A program made the translations under genes and the position numbers. Positions 54,644 to 62,290 of a stretch of DNA of 64,000 nucleotides are shown piece by piece. The stretch's first letter is position 1; each line of letters begins with the position of its first letter. Under the pieces are notes generated by a model, which was given only the letters and a program-made list of their open reading frames with translations, was not told the DNA's origin and ran no database searches. This DNA is from Vagococcus humatus (GTDB taxonomy: Bacteria; Bacillota; Bacilli; Lactobacillales; Vagococcaceae), in NCBI RefSeq assembly GCF_003950325.1, contig NZ_PXZH01000001.1, positions 868,001-932,000 on the forward strand. Reading direction: 5' to 3'.

Positions 54644-54783
54644 AGTTAGCATAGATATCCTGACTTAACTTCATCCTACTTTCTCGCCTTCCCTAAATTA
54701 AACTAAGTGGCTTGCTGAGATTTCGTCCGTCTTACAGTAGAAAGGGGCTGCTGAGGATTCTCACCTCATTCCCTATCCTAACT
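54644..54783 (-). ncRNA. Cobalamin (adenosylcobalamin) riboswitch
   Basis: On the minus strand the conserved pieces appear in order: GGGAAUGAGGUGAGAAUCC, GCAGCCCCUUUCUACUGUAA, CAGCAAGCCACU, GGGAAGGCGAGAAAGUAGG and the B12 box end UAAGUCAGGA. The outer arms AGTTAGGATAG and CTATGCTAACT form P1. It heads the 27-kb cob/hem operon. A TATAAT box at 54805-54810 could be its -10. Confidence 0.95.
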
Positions 54784-54877
54784 TGACTATTTAATTATGT
54801 GCTCATTATAGTCAAAATATAAATAAAAACACAGTAGTTAAACTAAAGTAACCAATATTTTATTAGGTTATAAATTT

Positions 54878-54914
54878 GTGAAAACAAAATCTTATTAAAC
54901 AGATATGTTTTCAC
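54878..54914. repeat. Inverted repeat upstream of the cobalamin leader
   Basis: Perfect 9-bp arms GTGAAAACA and TGTTTTCAC are separated by 19 nt, about 70 bp upstream of the likely -10 of the cobalamin operon. A second AT-rich hairpin (AAAAGTTAT/ATAACTTTT) lies at 54939-54964. Otherwise the roughly 550 bases 54815-55379 are very AT-rich and show no convincing gene. Confidence 0.35.
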
Positions 54915-55379
54915 ACCCCATTATTTTGAGTAACTAATAAAAGTTATTTTTTTTATAACTTTTTATATAAAAATGTATAAAGAAGCAACTTATTATCTTC
55001 TTAACCAATAGAATTAAGTTACTACCTCACATATTATAAGCTTTTCATAACTTAGATAATAAAACTTATATGCATATCTTTCATTTTATTTTGTTATGTT
55101 GTTTAATTTAAAGGCTCTAAACTTTGTACTTTTCTTTCTTTTATCTCTTTATTCTAATTTATTAACTGAGCAAAATATTACTAATCATAAAAATCCTAAC
55201 AAAACAAAAAAGTATTAGTCAGAAACTTGTTTTATAAAAGATTTTTTCTTATATATCTAGTAAAAGGAGCTAGAGCTTCTCTTTTTTGCATTCTCACTCA
55301 TGGTAGTTAGTGACCATTTTACAAAGGAGAAAAAAATTATTTAGCTAATAGTTAAAAAGGACGAGAACTTTATCAAAAA

Positions 55380-55415
55380 AAATATAGCTAACGGATTAAT
55401 CCGTTAGCTATATTT
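55380..55415. terminator. Terminator of the ireB-ruvX-DUF1292 operon
   Basis: A perfect 36-bp palindrome (arms AAATATAGCTAACGGATT) directly after the DUF1292 stop codon. Confidence 0.85.
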
Positions 55416-55416
55416 G

Positions 55417-55737
55417 TTAACCTTCTTGTTCTTCTACGAAAGCATTGAAAACTTCTTCAATCATATCCCATTCTTCATCGCTTTCAATATTTCGAAGGTC
55501 ACCTTCTTTACCAGATTCTCCTTCAATATATTCATACGCTAAAAGTTCTACTTCTGTTTCATCTTCATCTTCTGCTGCTCCAGCTGGGAAAAGTAAAACA
55601 TATTGTTTATTAGCAAAATCTTCTTCCCCATCAATAGTTAACAGAATTTCATAAAGAGATTCAGTTCCGTTTTCATCTACTAATGTAATGTATTCATGTT
55701 TGTGCTCGTGATCATGATGATCGTGTTCGTGTGCCAT
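55417..55737 (-). CDS. DUF1292 family protein (YrzB-like)
   Basis: This 106-residue, very acidic protein begins with a histidine-rich stretch ([13 protein letters not shown], residues 3-15) and contains the DUF1292 core YITLVDENG..., YVLLFPAG and [10 protein letters not shown]. The function is unknown; the histidine run suggests metal binding but that is conjecture. It follows ruvX in the ireB-ruvX-DUF1292 order that is conserved across Firmicutes. Confidence 0.87.
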   Translation of the reverse strand: MAHEHDHHDHEHKHEYITLVDENGTESLYEILLTIDGEEDFANKQYVLLFPAGAAEDEDETEVELLAYEYIEGESGKEGDLRNIESDEEWDMIEEVFNAFVEEQEG

Positions 55738-55765
55738 ATTTATTCCTCTTTTCTTTAAGTGTTTG

Positions 55766-56188
55766 TTAGTAAGCTTTTCTATCTAAATAATTTTGAAGTA
55801 TCATCACTGCAGCTAATTTATCAATCACTTTTTTACGTTTACTACGAGATGTATTCGCTTGCTCAATCAACATTCTTTCAGCTTGAACAGTGGTTAAACG
55901 CTCGTCTTGATACTCTACTGATAAGTGAAAAAGTTCTTCCAGCTGTTTCCCGTACTCTAAAGACGCTTCTGCTCGTGGACCAATTGTATTATTCATATTT
56001 TTAGGCAAACCCACTACAATTTTATCTACTTTATACTGATTAATCAACTCTTCTAAACGATCAAAACCAAAATATTGATTTTGTTCATCTATAGGAATAA
56101 TTTCAATGCCTTGTGCAGTCCATCCTAATGGATCACTTATGGCAACACCAACCGTTTTGGAGCCTACATCTAATCCTAAAATTCTCAT
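55766..56188 (-). CDS. ruvX: RuvX/YqgF pre-16S rRNA nuclease
   Basis: This 140-residue RNase H-like nuclease, implicated in 16S rRNA 5'-end maturation (and annotated as a putative Holliday junction resolvase), has the catalytic aspartate in [13 protein letters not shown] near 4-16, [16 protein letters not shown], and the [13 protein letters not shown] motif. GGAG precedes the ATG, which overlaps the ireB stop. Confidence 0.95.
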   Translation of the reverse strand: MRILGLDVGSKTVGVAISDPLGWTAQGIEIIPIDEQNQYFGFDRLEELINQYKVDKIVVGLPKNMNNTIGPRAEASLEYGKQLEELFHLSVEYQDERLTTVQAERMLIEQANTSRSKRKKVIDKLAAVMILQNYLDRKAY

Positions 56189-56454
56189 AATTGCTCCTGT
56201 CCTTGGTCAGATAAATAACTTTTAACAAGTTCTTCCATTATTTCATCTCTTTCATGACGACGAATTAAATTACGAGCATCTTTGTAACGTGGAATATATG
56301 CTGGGTCTCCAGATAATAAATAACCAACAATTTGATTAATTGGGTTATAACCTTTTTCCTCAAGGGCGTTATAGACAATGGTTAATGTCTCTTTGACTGC
56401 TTGTTTATGAAAATCATCAAATTCAAAGCGAACTGTTTCATCTGTAAAGCTCAT
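56185..56454 (-). CDS. ireB: IreB family regulatory phosphoprotein
   Basis: IreB is a small substrate of the Ser/Thr kinase IreK, which governs intrinsic cephalosporin resistance in Enterococcus faecalis. The 89-residue protein has the family pattern: TDETVRF at the start, [22 protein letters not shown] in two overlapping parts, and [24 protein letters not shown] 56454 is preferred over GTG 56463 because the ribosome site GAGGTGG lies between them and the shorter form has the family's usual length. Confidence 0.93.
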   Translation of the reverse strand: MSFTDETVRFEFDDFHKQAVKETLTIVYNALEEKGYNPINQIVGYLLSGDPAYIPRYKDARNLIRRHERDEIMEELVKSYLSDQGQEQL

Positions 56455-56532
56455 TATCTCCACCTCTTTTCTTTTGTTATGTGCTATTCATTCTACTAAA
56501 AATAACCAGAAAGAACAACTCTCAAGCTGTTT

Positions 56533-57141
56533 TTATAAAAACGCTTTGCCCACTTCTGTATCATCAGGTAACTCTAAAATTCCCCGTTTAGCCGGAGCGT
56601 TAGGCAGATGTAATTCTCTAGCAGAACAAATCATCCCATAACTTTCTACACCTCTTAGTGTTCCAGGCCAAATCATCATACCATCTGGCATCATGGCACC
56701 TGGTTTAGCTACGACTACTTTTAAGCCAGCTTCTATATTAGGGGCTCCGCAAACAATTTGTAAGGTTTCACCTTTCCCTACTTCTGTTTGGGTAATAGAT
56801 AAATGATCAGAGTCTGGGTGTGGTTCACATGATTTAACATAACCAGTTACAATTTTAGGCTCTGTATCCATTGGAATAGTTTCTGAAAATCCTTGTTTTC
56901 CTAGATACTCATTAATTTTTTCTAACTGTTTATCTGATAACTTAATTTGACCATTTCCATTAATTTCTCCAACCAATTGACTAGCATTAAAAATATTCCA
57001 ACTGACAGTCCGCTTGAATTCCTCAGTAAAAATACGAACCGCTGCTTCTTTCTTATCAATTTGAACATTTTCTTCTTTAGGATTATCTAAAATAAATAAT
57101 AAAGTATCCCCTACTGCCTCTTTATTATAACAAACTATCAT
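56533..57141 (-). CDS. ytpR: YtpR family tRNA-binding-domain protein
   Basis: This 202-residue protein resembles YtpR, in which a DUF4479 N-terminal domain precedes a tRNA-binding OB fold. The OB fold (from about residue 95) shows GYVKSCEPHPDSDHLSITQTEVG, IVCGAPNIEAG and GVESYGMICSARELHL, as in the PheT N-terminal domain. Function is unclear. It clusters with the universal stress, thioredoxin and M42 genes, the ytoP-ytpP-ytpR neighbourhood of Bacillus. Confidence 0.9.
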   Translation of the reverse strand: MIVCYNKEAVGDTLLFILDNPKEENVQIDKKEAAVRIFTEEFKRTVSWNIFNASQLVGEINGNGQIKLSDKQLEKINEYLGKQGFSETIPMDTEPKIVTGYVKSCEPHPDSDHLSITQTEVGKGETLQIVCGAPNIEAGLKVVVAKPGAMMPDGMMIWPGTLRGVESYGMICSARELHLPNAPAKRGILELPDDTEVGKAFL

Positions 57142-57177
57142 AACTATCTCCTTCTAAAAAGGTTTTATAACCTTCTA

Positions 57178-57657
57178 CTATCTTTCATCTTTTTTTGCAT
57201 CAACGACTACTGGGCGCACAATGAGAACATCACAAGCCGCATTTCTAATTACATAAGAGCTAACACTTCCCATTACAAATCGCTCCACTGCATTTAGACC
57301 TGATTGACCAACCATCATTAAATCTACCTGATATTTTTCAGGTAAATCATGAGCCATTACTGTTTTAGGTGAACCAAAAGCTAAAACTGTTTCACTTTTT
57401 GTAACACCTGCAGCTTCTGCCCGTTGTTTGTATCTGTTTAGCAATTCCTTAGAACGATCTGTTTCTATTTGAATCATATCTCCTTGGTTAAAGGTGTATC
57501 CCATATTTTCAAATAAATGGTTTTCAAGGACATGGGCAATAATAATCGTTGCTTGGTTACGTCGTGCTACTGCTACTGCTTTGTCAAAAGCTTGATCAGC
57601 TTGTTCACTACCATCAACCCCGACTAGTATGGTTTGATACTCTTGTGTTTCCATCAT
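57178..57657 (-). CDS. Universal stress protein (UspA family)
   Basis: This 159-residue single Usp domain has the N-terminal ILVGVDGSEQADQAF, LMMVGQSGLNAVERFVMGSVSSYV (close to the G-x2-G-x9-G-S/T ATP-binding pattern) and VLIVRPV at the end. ATP binding is therefore likely. It lies between ytpP and ytpR genes on the same strand. Confidence 0.93.
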   Translation of the reverse strand: MMETQEYQTILVGVDGSEQADQAFDKAVAVARRNQATIIIAHVLENHLFENMGYTFNQGDMIQIETDRSKELLNRYKQRAEAAGVTKSETVLAFGSPKTVMAHDLPEKYQVDLMMVGQSGLNAVERFVMGSVSSYVIRNAACDVLIVRPVVVDAKKDER

Positions 57658-57675
57658 TGCTATCTACCCTTTCTT

Positions 57676-57987
57676 TTATAATTCTTCTAAAAATTTAACT
57701 ACCTCTTCTTTTGTTTTACGTGCTTTATTAACCAATCTACCTACTTCTTTCCCTTGGTTGGTTACAATAAAACTTGGAATACCAAAAATATTCCACTCAG
57801 CGCATAAATCAATGAACTCATCTCTATCTACCTGAACAAATCGATAATTAGGAAAAGCAGCTTCTATTTCTGGCATGACAGGTTTAATATACACACAATC
57901 ACCGCACCAGTCAGCAGTGAAGAAAAATACAGTTGGTTCTCCTTCTATATAAGAAGCTAATTCTTCATAAGTTTTAGGAATAATCAT
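57676..57987 (-). CDS. Thioredoxin-like protein YtpP
   Basis: This 103-residue thioredoxin-fold protein has a WCGDC active site in FTADWCGDCVYIKP (about 24-37) and the cis-proline segment FGIPSFIV. The WCGDC rather than WCGPC motif and the context next to an M42 peptidase and YtpR fit YtpP, a Bacillus thioredoxin-like protein whose exact role is unknown. Confidence 0.9.
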   Translation of the reverse strand: MIIPKTYEELASYIEGEPTVFFFTADWCGDCVYIKPVMPEIEAAFPNYRFVQVDRDEFIDLCAEWNIFGIPSFIVTNQGKEVGRLVNKARKTKEEVVKFLEEL

Positions 57988-58007
57988 TTAGTTACCCACC
58001 TTACTTT

Positions 58008-59084
58008 CTATTTTCCGTAAATAATGTCATTAATTTTTTCTGGAGTTAATGTTTCTAAAATGGCTAAAACCATTGATTTAGCTGCTTCATAGTCAGAAAT
58101 ATTAAACATGGTTTGATGCGTATGGATATATCGGCCAGGCACACCGATAACAGCACTTGGAATACCGTCACGAGTAATGTGGGCTGCTCCTGCATCTGTT
58201 CCACCTTGAGAAACAAAGTATTGATGATTGATGTCTTTTTCTTCGGCTAAGTCTACTACAAATTCACGCATACGACGTAACATCACCATACCTGGATCGA
58301 AAATTCTCACTAAGAATCCTTCACCTAAATGAGCAAATGTATCTTTTTTACCTTCTAAATCATTAGCAGGAGAACAATCTACTGCAAAGAATAAATCTGG
58401 GTTAAATTTATGCGTAGATACTTTAGCTCCTCGTAAGCCAACTTCTTCTTGAACATTCGCTCCTACAACTAAATTAAAAGGTAGATCCATGTCTTTAATT
58501 TCTTCTAAGACCTCTAAAATAACTGTACAGCCATAACGATTGTCCCAAGCCTTACAAATAATATTTTTTCCATTAGCTGTTTTAACTGTTTCAGAAACTG
58601 GAACAATACTATCTCCTGGTCTGACACCATATTTTTCTGCTTCTTCTTTTGACTCAAAGCCAGCATCAAATAAAATGTCTGTTACAGATACATTTTTATT
58701 ACCATCTTTGCCTCTTAATAAATGAGGAGGAACTGAAGAAGAAATGACTGGATAATTTCCTTTTTTGGTTTGTAAAGTAAAGCGTTGAGCAGAAACCACA
58801 TAAGGATTCCATCCCCCTAAAGGCTGAATACGTAGTAAACCATTCTCTTGAATTTGTGTTACCATAAAGCCAACTTCATCCATATGAGAAGCTAACATAA
58901 CAGTTGGGGCATCAGGATTCTTACTTTTTTTAATTCCAAATACGCCACCTAGTCCATCAAATTCAATTTTATCCACATAGGGACTTAATTCTTCTTTCAT
59001 GATAGTTCGAACATTGTCTTCAAACCCACTAACTCCTTGAGCCTCTGTTAACCTTTTAATAAGTTGAAACGTTTTTTCTTCCAT
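58008..59084 (-). CDS. M42 family glutamyl/leucyl aminopeptidase (YtoP/PepA-like)
   Basis: This 358-residue cytoplasmic metallo-aminopeptidase has metal-site motifs ASHMDEVGFMV, CKAWDNRYGC, NVQEEVGLRGA (catalytic glutamate pair), FAVDCSPAND and a late IHTHQTMFNI histidine. Two divalent metals are expected and the enzyme forms tetrahedral dodecamers in the family. Lactococcal PepA removes N-terminal Glu/Asp; specificity here is not visible. AGGAGG precedes the ATG. Confidence 0.93.
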   Translation of the reverse strand: MEEKTFQLIKRLTEAQGVSGFEDNVRTIMKEELSPYVDKIEFDGLGGVFGIKKSKNPDAPTVMLASHMDEVGFMVTQIQENGLLRIQPLGGWNPYVVSAQRFTLQTKKGNYPVISSSVPPHLLRGKDGNKNVSVTDILFDAGFESKEEAEKYGVRPGDSIVPVSETVKTANGKNIICKAWDNRYGCTVILEVLEEIKDMDLPFNLVVGANVQEEVGLRGAKVSTHKFNPDLFFAVDCSPANDLEGKKDTFAHLGEGFLVRIFDPGMVMLRRMREFVVDLAEEKDINHQYFVSQGGTDAGAAHITRDGIPSAVIGVPGRYIHTHQTMFNISDYEAAKSMVLAILETLTPEKINDIIYGK

Positions 59085-59253
59085 GTTTTCCTCCTATAAA
59101 TGTTCAGTCTTTGTTATGAATCATCACTTCTCTTATTATACCTTATAACTTTACAATTTTCATAGACTCAATTGCTTAAGATAGAAAAACTCTTATTTTT
59201 TATTAAATTCCTTGACTTATCCTTCTACAGATTAAGCAGTTTTTTTAATCTTA

Positions 59254-59262
59254 TGGTACAAT
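59254..59262 (+). promoter_or_regulatory. Extended -10 promoter of the small PepSY-like gene
   Basis: TGGTACAAT lies about 35 nt before the start codon. No good -35 is visible. Confidence 0.4.
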
Positions 59263-59296
59263 TAAAGAAGAAAAGTAACAGAAGGGAGTTTTCTTT

Positions 59297-59626
59297 ATGG
59301 CTAAACAAGAGCAACCCTTTTCGACTGGTTTGTTAATCGGCATAGGAGTAGGTCTTTTAAGTGGTACCCTTGTCCATCAACTCTATCAGCGAAAAAAAAC
59401 TTTAAATCCTAATGACATTCTTAACACCGTTAAACAAGCCTTTTTAAAAGAAGGGCCTATTGAAGGTTCTTGGATTGAATTTTCAAAAAAACCATACCGT
59501 CAATTTGCTATTGAAACGAAAATATATGTTGGTGGTATCACCCGAAAAGAAGACCAAGAATTAGTTCAATATGAATTCCTAGCAGATGCTTATACAGGAA
59601 CTATTATCGACTTATATCGAATCTAA
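59297..59626 (+). CDS. Small membrane-anchored protein, PepSY-like domain
   Basis: This 109-residue protein has an N-terminal membrane helix (GLLIGIGVGLLSGTLVH, residues 12-28) and a basic stop-transfer, then an exported domain ending in VQYEFLADAYTGTIIDLYRI. That ending resembles PepSY domains (which close with a strand, D-A-x-T-G-x-hydrophobic). Topology suggests the domain is outside. Function is unknown. It is monocistronic. Confidence 0.65.
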   Translation: MAKQEQPFSTGLLIGIGVGLLSGTLVHQLYQRKKTLNPNDILNTVKQAFLKEGPIEGSWIEFSKKPYRQFAIETKIYVGGITRKEDQELVQYEFLADAYTGTIIDLYRI

Positions 59627-59652
59627 AAGACTTTCTAGGAAGTCTTTTTTTT
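59625..59652 (+). terminator. Terminator of the small PepSY-like gene
   Basis: AAGACTT and AAGTCTT pair around TCTAGG, followed by a long T-run. Confidence 0.75.
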
Positions 59653-59672
59653 TAATGTATTTTCATTAAACG

Positions 59673-59681
59673 TGTTATAAT
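59673..59681 (+). promoter_or_regulatory. Extended -10 promoter of the 3-hydroxyacyl-CoA dehydrogenase gene
   Basis: TGTTATAAT is a perfect extended -10, 64 nt before the start codon. Confidence 0.5.
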
Positions 59682-59745
59682 TATTATAAGGAAATAATTT
59701 TTATTTATTTCTTATTATATTATAAAAGAAAAGAAGGGACTAGTT

Positions 59746-60654
59746 ATGTCAATTAAGAAAGTTGTTGTCGCAGGTAGTGGTGTTTTAGGAAGTCAGATTG
59801 CCTTTCAAGTTGCTTATTCTGGTTTTGATGTTACCATTTACGATATTAACCAACAAGCTATTGAAAGCGCTAAACTAAAAGTAAATCATTTGAAAGAAGT
59901 GTACAACAAAGAGTTTGCTGATGAAGCTCCTAAAAAAATGCCAGCTGTCCTTAGCCGAATTGATTATCAAACAGATTTAAAATTAGCAGTTCATGATGCA
60001 GATTTAGTTATTGAAGCTATTCCTGAAGTCATTGATATTAAAACTAACTTTTATCACCAACTTGCTGAAGTCGCTCCAGAAAAAACTATTTTCGCTACTA
60101 ACTCTTCTACCCTACTACCTAGTCAATTTGCTGCTGCAACTGGTCGACCAGATAAATTTTTAGCTCTTCACTTTGCAAATGAAATTTGGCATAATATCAC
60201 AGCTGAAATTATGGCCCAACCTCAAACTGATCCAAAGATTTTTGACCAAATTACTCAGTTTGCTAAAGATATCGGTATGGTTGCTATTCCCATAAAAAAA
60301 GAACAATCTGGTTATGTTCTGAACTCTTTACTTGTTCCGCTATTAAATTCAGCCTTAGTTCTTTGGGTGAAAGATGTTGCTGATCCTCAAATCATTGATA
60401 AAACATGGATGATTGCTACTGGATCCCCTAGAGGCCCTTTTGCTATCTTAGACGTAGTTGGTATTCAAACAGCCTATAATATTTTACAAATTCAAGTAAC
60501 CCAAGGCGGACCAAATACTGACATACTAGCTATTATTAGTCAGAAACTAAAAGAAAATTACTTAGATAAAGGCTATCTTGGTGAATCCAGTGGCCAAGGT
60601 TTTTATACCTATCCTAATCCAAGTTACGCAGCTGAAGACTTTTTAAAACATTAA
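59746..60654 (+). CDS. 3-hydroxyacyl-CoA dehydrogenase family protein
   Basis: This 302-residue NAD-dependent dehydrogenase has the Rossmann motif VVVAGSGVLGSQIA near 6-19, the HADH signature DLVIEAIPEV, NSSTLLPSQ and LHFANEIWHN (replacing the usual H-F-F-N-P). The C-terminal domain has SGYVLNSLL and GPFAILDVVG. The substituted HFANEI motif sets it apart from classical 3-hydroxybutyryl-CoA dehydrogenases, so another 3-hydroxyacid substrate is possible. No other fatty acid oxidation genes are nearby. GAAGGGA precedes the ATG. Confidence 0.85.
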   Translation: MSIKKVVVAGSGVLGSQIAFQVAYSGFDVTIYDINQQAIESAKLKVNHLKEVYNKEFADEAPKKMPAVLSRIDYQTDLKLAVHDADLVIEAIPEVIDIKTNFYHQLAEVAPEKTIFATNSSTLLPSQFAAATGRPDKFLALHFANEIWHNITAEIMAQPQTDPKIFDQITQFAKDIGMVAIPIKKEQSGYVLNSLLVPLLNSALVLWVKDVADPQIIDKTWMIATGSPRGPFAILDVVGIQTAYNILQIQVTQGGPNTDILAIISQKLKENYLDKGYLGESSGQGFYTYPNPSYAAEDFLKH

Positions 60655-60660
60655 TCAAAA

Positions 60661-60697
60661 AAACTGTTAAGTAGCTAATTCATACTTAACAGTTTTT
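60661..60697. terminator. Bidirectional terminator between the dehydrogenase and trmB
   Basis: AAACTGTTAAGTA and TACTTAACAGTTT pair around a 9-nt loop between two convergent genes. Confidence 0.8.
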
Positions 60698-60699
60698 TA

Positions 60700-61344
60700 T
60701 TATTTGTTAGGAAAACAAGCTTCTACTCGGTAGATTGGTTGTCCTTTTTTAGAAAACTTTTCTTCATACTCTGTCATAATATTTCCTTCAAAATCACTTT
60801 GATGTAAATCTAACCAAACTTGATTCAAAATCAGACCATATTGGGAAAAGCTAGCAAGAGAATACTCAAATAAACCTCTATTATCTGTTTTAAAATGAAT
60901 CTGACCATTTGGTTTTAAAATTTGTTCATATAATTTTAAAAAGTTTTCGTGAGTTAGTCGTCTTTTTGCATGTCGGGTTTTAGGCCAAGGATCAGAGAAA
61001 TTTAGATAAACTTGAGAAACTTCTCCTTTATCAAAAATTTCAGTTAAGTGTTGTCCATCAACTAAAATAAGTTGTAAATTCGGTAACTGTTCTTCAAGCA
61101 ATTTATCTAAAGCCATAACAAGGACATTCATTTGTAATTCGATTCCAATATAATTAATCTCTGGATGTGCTTTAGCCATTTCTGTAATAAATCGACCTTT
61201 ACCTGTTCCTACCTCAATGTGTAAAGGTTGATTTTTTTCAAATCTTTGTTGCCACTTACCATGCCACTCAGTTGGGTTTGTTGCCACATATTGTGGATTT
61301 TCTTCAATTCTATCTTTTGCCCAAGGTTTATTTCTTACTCTCAT
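60700..61344 (-). CDS. trmB: tRNA (guanine-N7-)-methyltransferase TrmB
   Basis: TrmB makes m7G46 in tRNA. The 214-residue protein starts [11 protein letters not shown], the usual Firmicutes N-terminus; the ATG at 61347 just before it is less well spaced from GGAG. SAM-binding motif [19 protein letters not shown], the diagnostic [17 protein letters not shown], and FKTDN follow. It lies downstream of the phosphotransferase gene with a terminator hairpin between them. Confidence 0.95.
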   Translation of the reverse strand: MRVRNKPWAKDRIEENPQYVATNPTEWHGKWQQRFEKNQPLHIEVGTGKGRFITEMAKAHPEINYIGIELQMNVLVMALDKLLEEQLPNLQLILVDGQHLTEIFDKGEVSQVYLNFSDPWPKTRHAKRRLTHENFLKLYEQILKPNGQIHFKTDNRGLFEYSLASFSQYGLILNQVWLDLHQSDFEGNIMTEYEEKFSKKGQPIYRVEACFPNK

Positions 61345-61370
61345 CATCTAACTCCTTTATTTTTTCCATT

Positions 61371-61395
61371 AAAAAGCTCTCTGCAGGCAGAGAGC
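61371..61395 (-). terminator. Terminator between the phosphotransferase and trmB
   Basis: GCTCTCTGC and GCAGAGAGC pair with a 2-nt apparent loop and are followed on the minus strand by TTTTTAA. It may act as a partial terminator between the two genes. Confidence 0.6.
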
Positions 61396-61399
61396 AATT

Positions 61400-62194
61400 C
61401 TAGTTTCCATCAAAATTTGTATAAATTTCTTTTAGCATAATTAATTCACGGTTCATTTGTTGATAATCCCGGTACAAAAAATGCTTTTTAATTCGCAATA
61501 AATAATCAATACCACTGTACCAGTAAATTTTATTTAGTAAATCATCGGTTAACTCAATTCCATATAGCTTTAACCAATTCTCCCACTCAGAAAAAGGAAC
61601 ATAGCGACCTAAAACAATCCCTAAATCCGAGGCTGGATCCGCTAATTTAGTTGAATCCCAATCTACTAAATATAAGCGACCTTCCGTAGATAATAGCCAA
61701 TTGGTGTGGACTGGATCTCCGTGACAAGCTCTCAACTCATTAGTGCTTGGTATATGATCCTCTAAATATCTAAATACTTGAAGTAAATAAGTATTGTGTT
61801 TTAAATCTTGTGGTAATTGTCTAGCGTATTCCGACAAAAAATCGAAAGCTTGCTGCTCTTTTCCACCTACTCTATATAACATCTTCTTTAAAGAATCAGA
61901 TGTGTGTAAATGCTGTAATGTCTCCACTACATCTAAACGTTTACCCACTTCAACTGGAGTAAGCAATTGCCCATCTAACCATTCTTGAGCAATTAAAATA
62001 TCTCCATCCCCTGTTCGTTTTGTCCACATCAATTTGGGAGCAATACCTTCTCTTGATAAGACTGCTAAAAACGGAGAAGAGTTTCGCTTAATAAAAACTT
62101 TTTCCGAATCCTTCACTCCCATAAAGGTTTGACCAGTATCTCCTTCGATTGGTTGGAGAGACCATCTTTTATCAAATTGAAAATGTGTACTCAT
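61400..62194 (-). CDS. Phosphotransferase family protein (YtmP-like)
   Basis: This 264-residue kinase-fold protein of the choline kinase/aminoglycoside phosphotransferase superfamily has catalytic motifs CHGDPVHTNWLL (HxD-x4-N) and LVDWDSTKLADPASDLG (DxD). The lysine in VFIKRNSSPF may bind ATP. The gene pairs with trmB, as ytmP does in Bacillus. The substrate is unknown; choline, sugars or thiamine are all possible in the family. ATG 62194 is chosen for its GGTGGAG ribosome site; an 18-residue extension to 62248 is rejected. Confidence 0.87.
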   Translation of the reverse strand: MSTHFQFDKRWSLQPIEGDTGQTFMGVKDSEKVFIKRNSSPFLAVLSREGIAPKLMWTKRTGDGDILIAQEWLDGQLLTPVEVGKRLDVVETLQHLHTSDSLKKMLYRVGGKEQQAFDFLSEYARQLPQDLKHNTYLLQVFRYLEDHIPSTNELRACHGDPVHTNWLLSTEGRLYLVDWDSTKLADPASDLGIVLGRYVPFSEWENWLKLYGIELTDDLLNKIYWYSGIDYLLRIKKHFLYRDYQQMNRELIMLKEIYTNFDGN

Positions 62195-62290
62195 AATTCT
62201 CCACCTATCTTTACTGAGAAACATGCTAACTTTCATTTTATAGCCCACTCAATTATCCGTCAAGGTTGTCTTTAATCTGTTTATTTCCAA

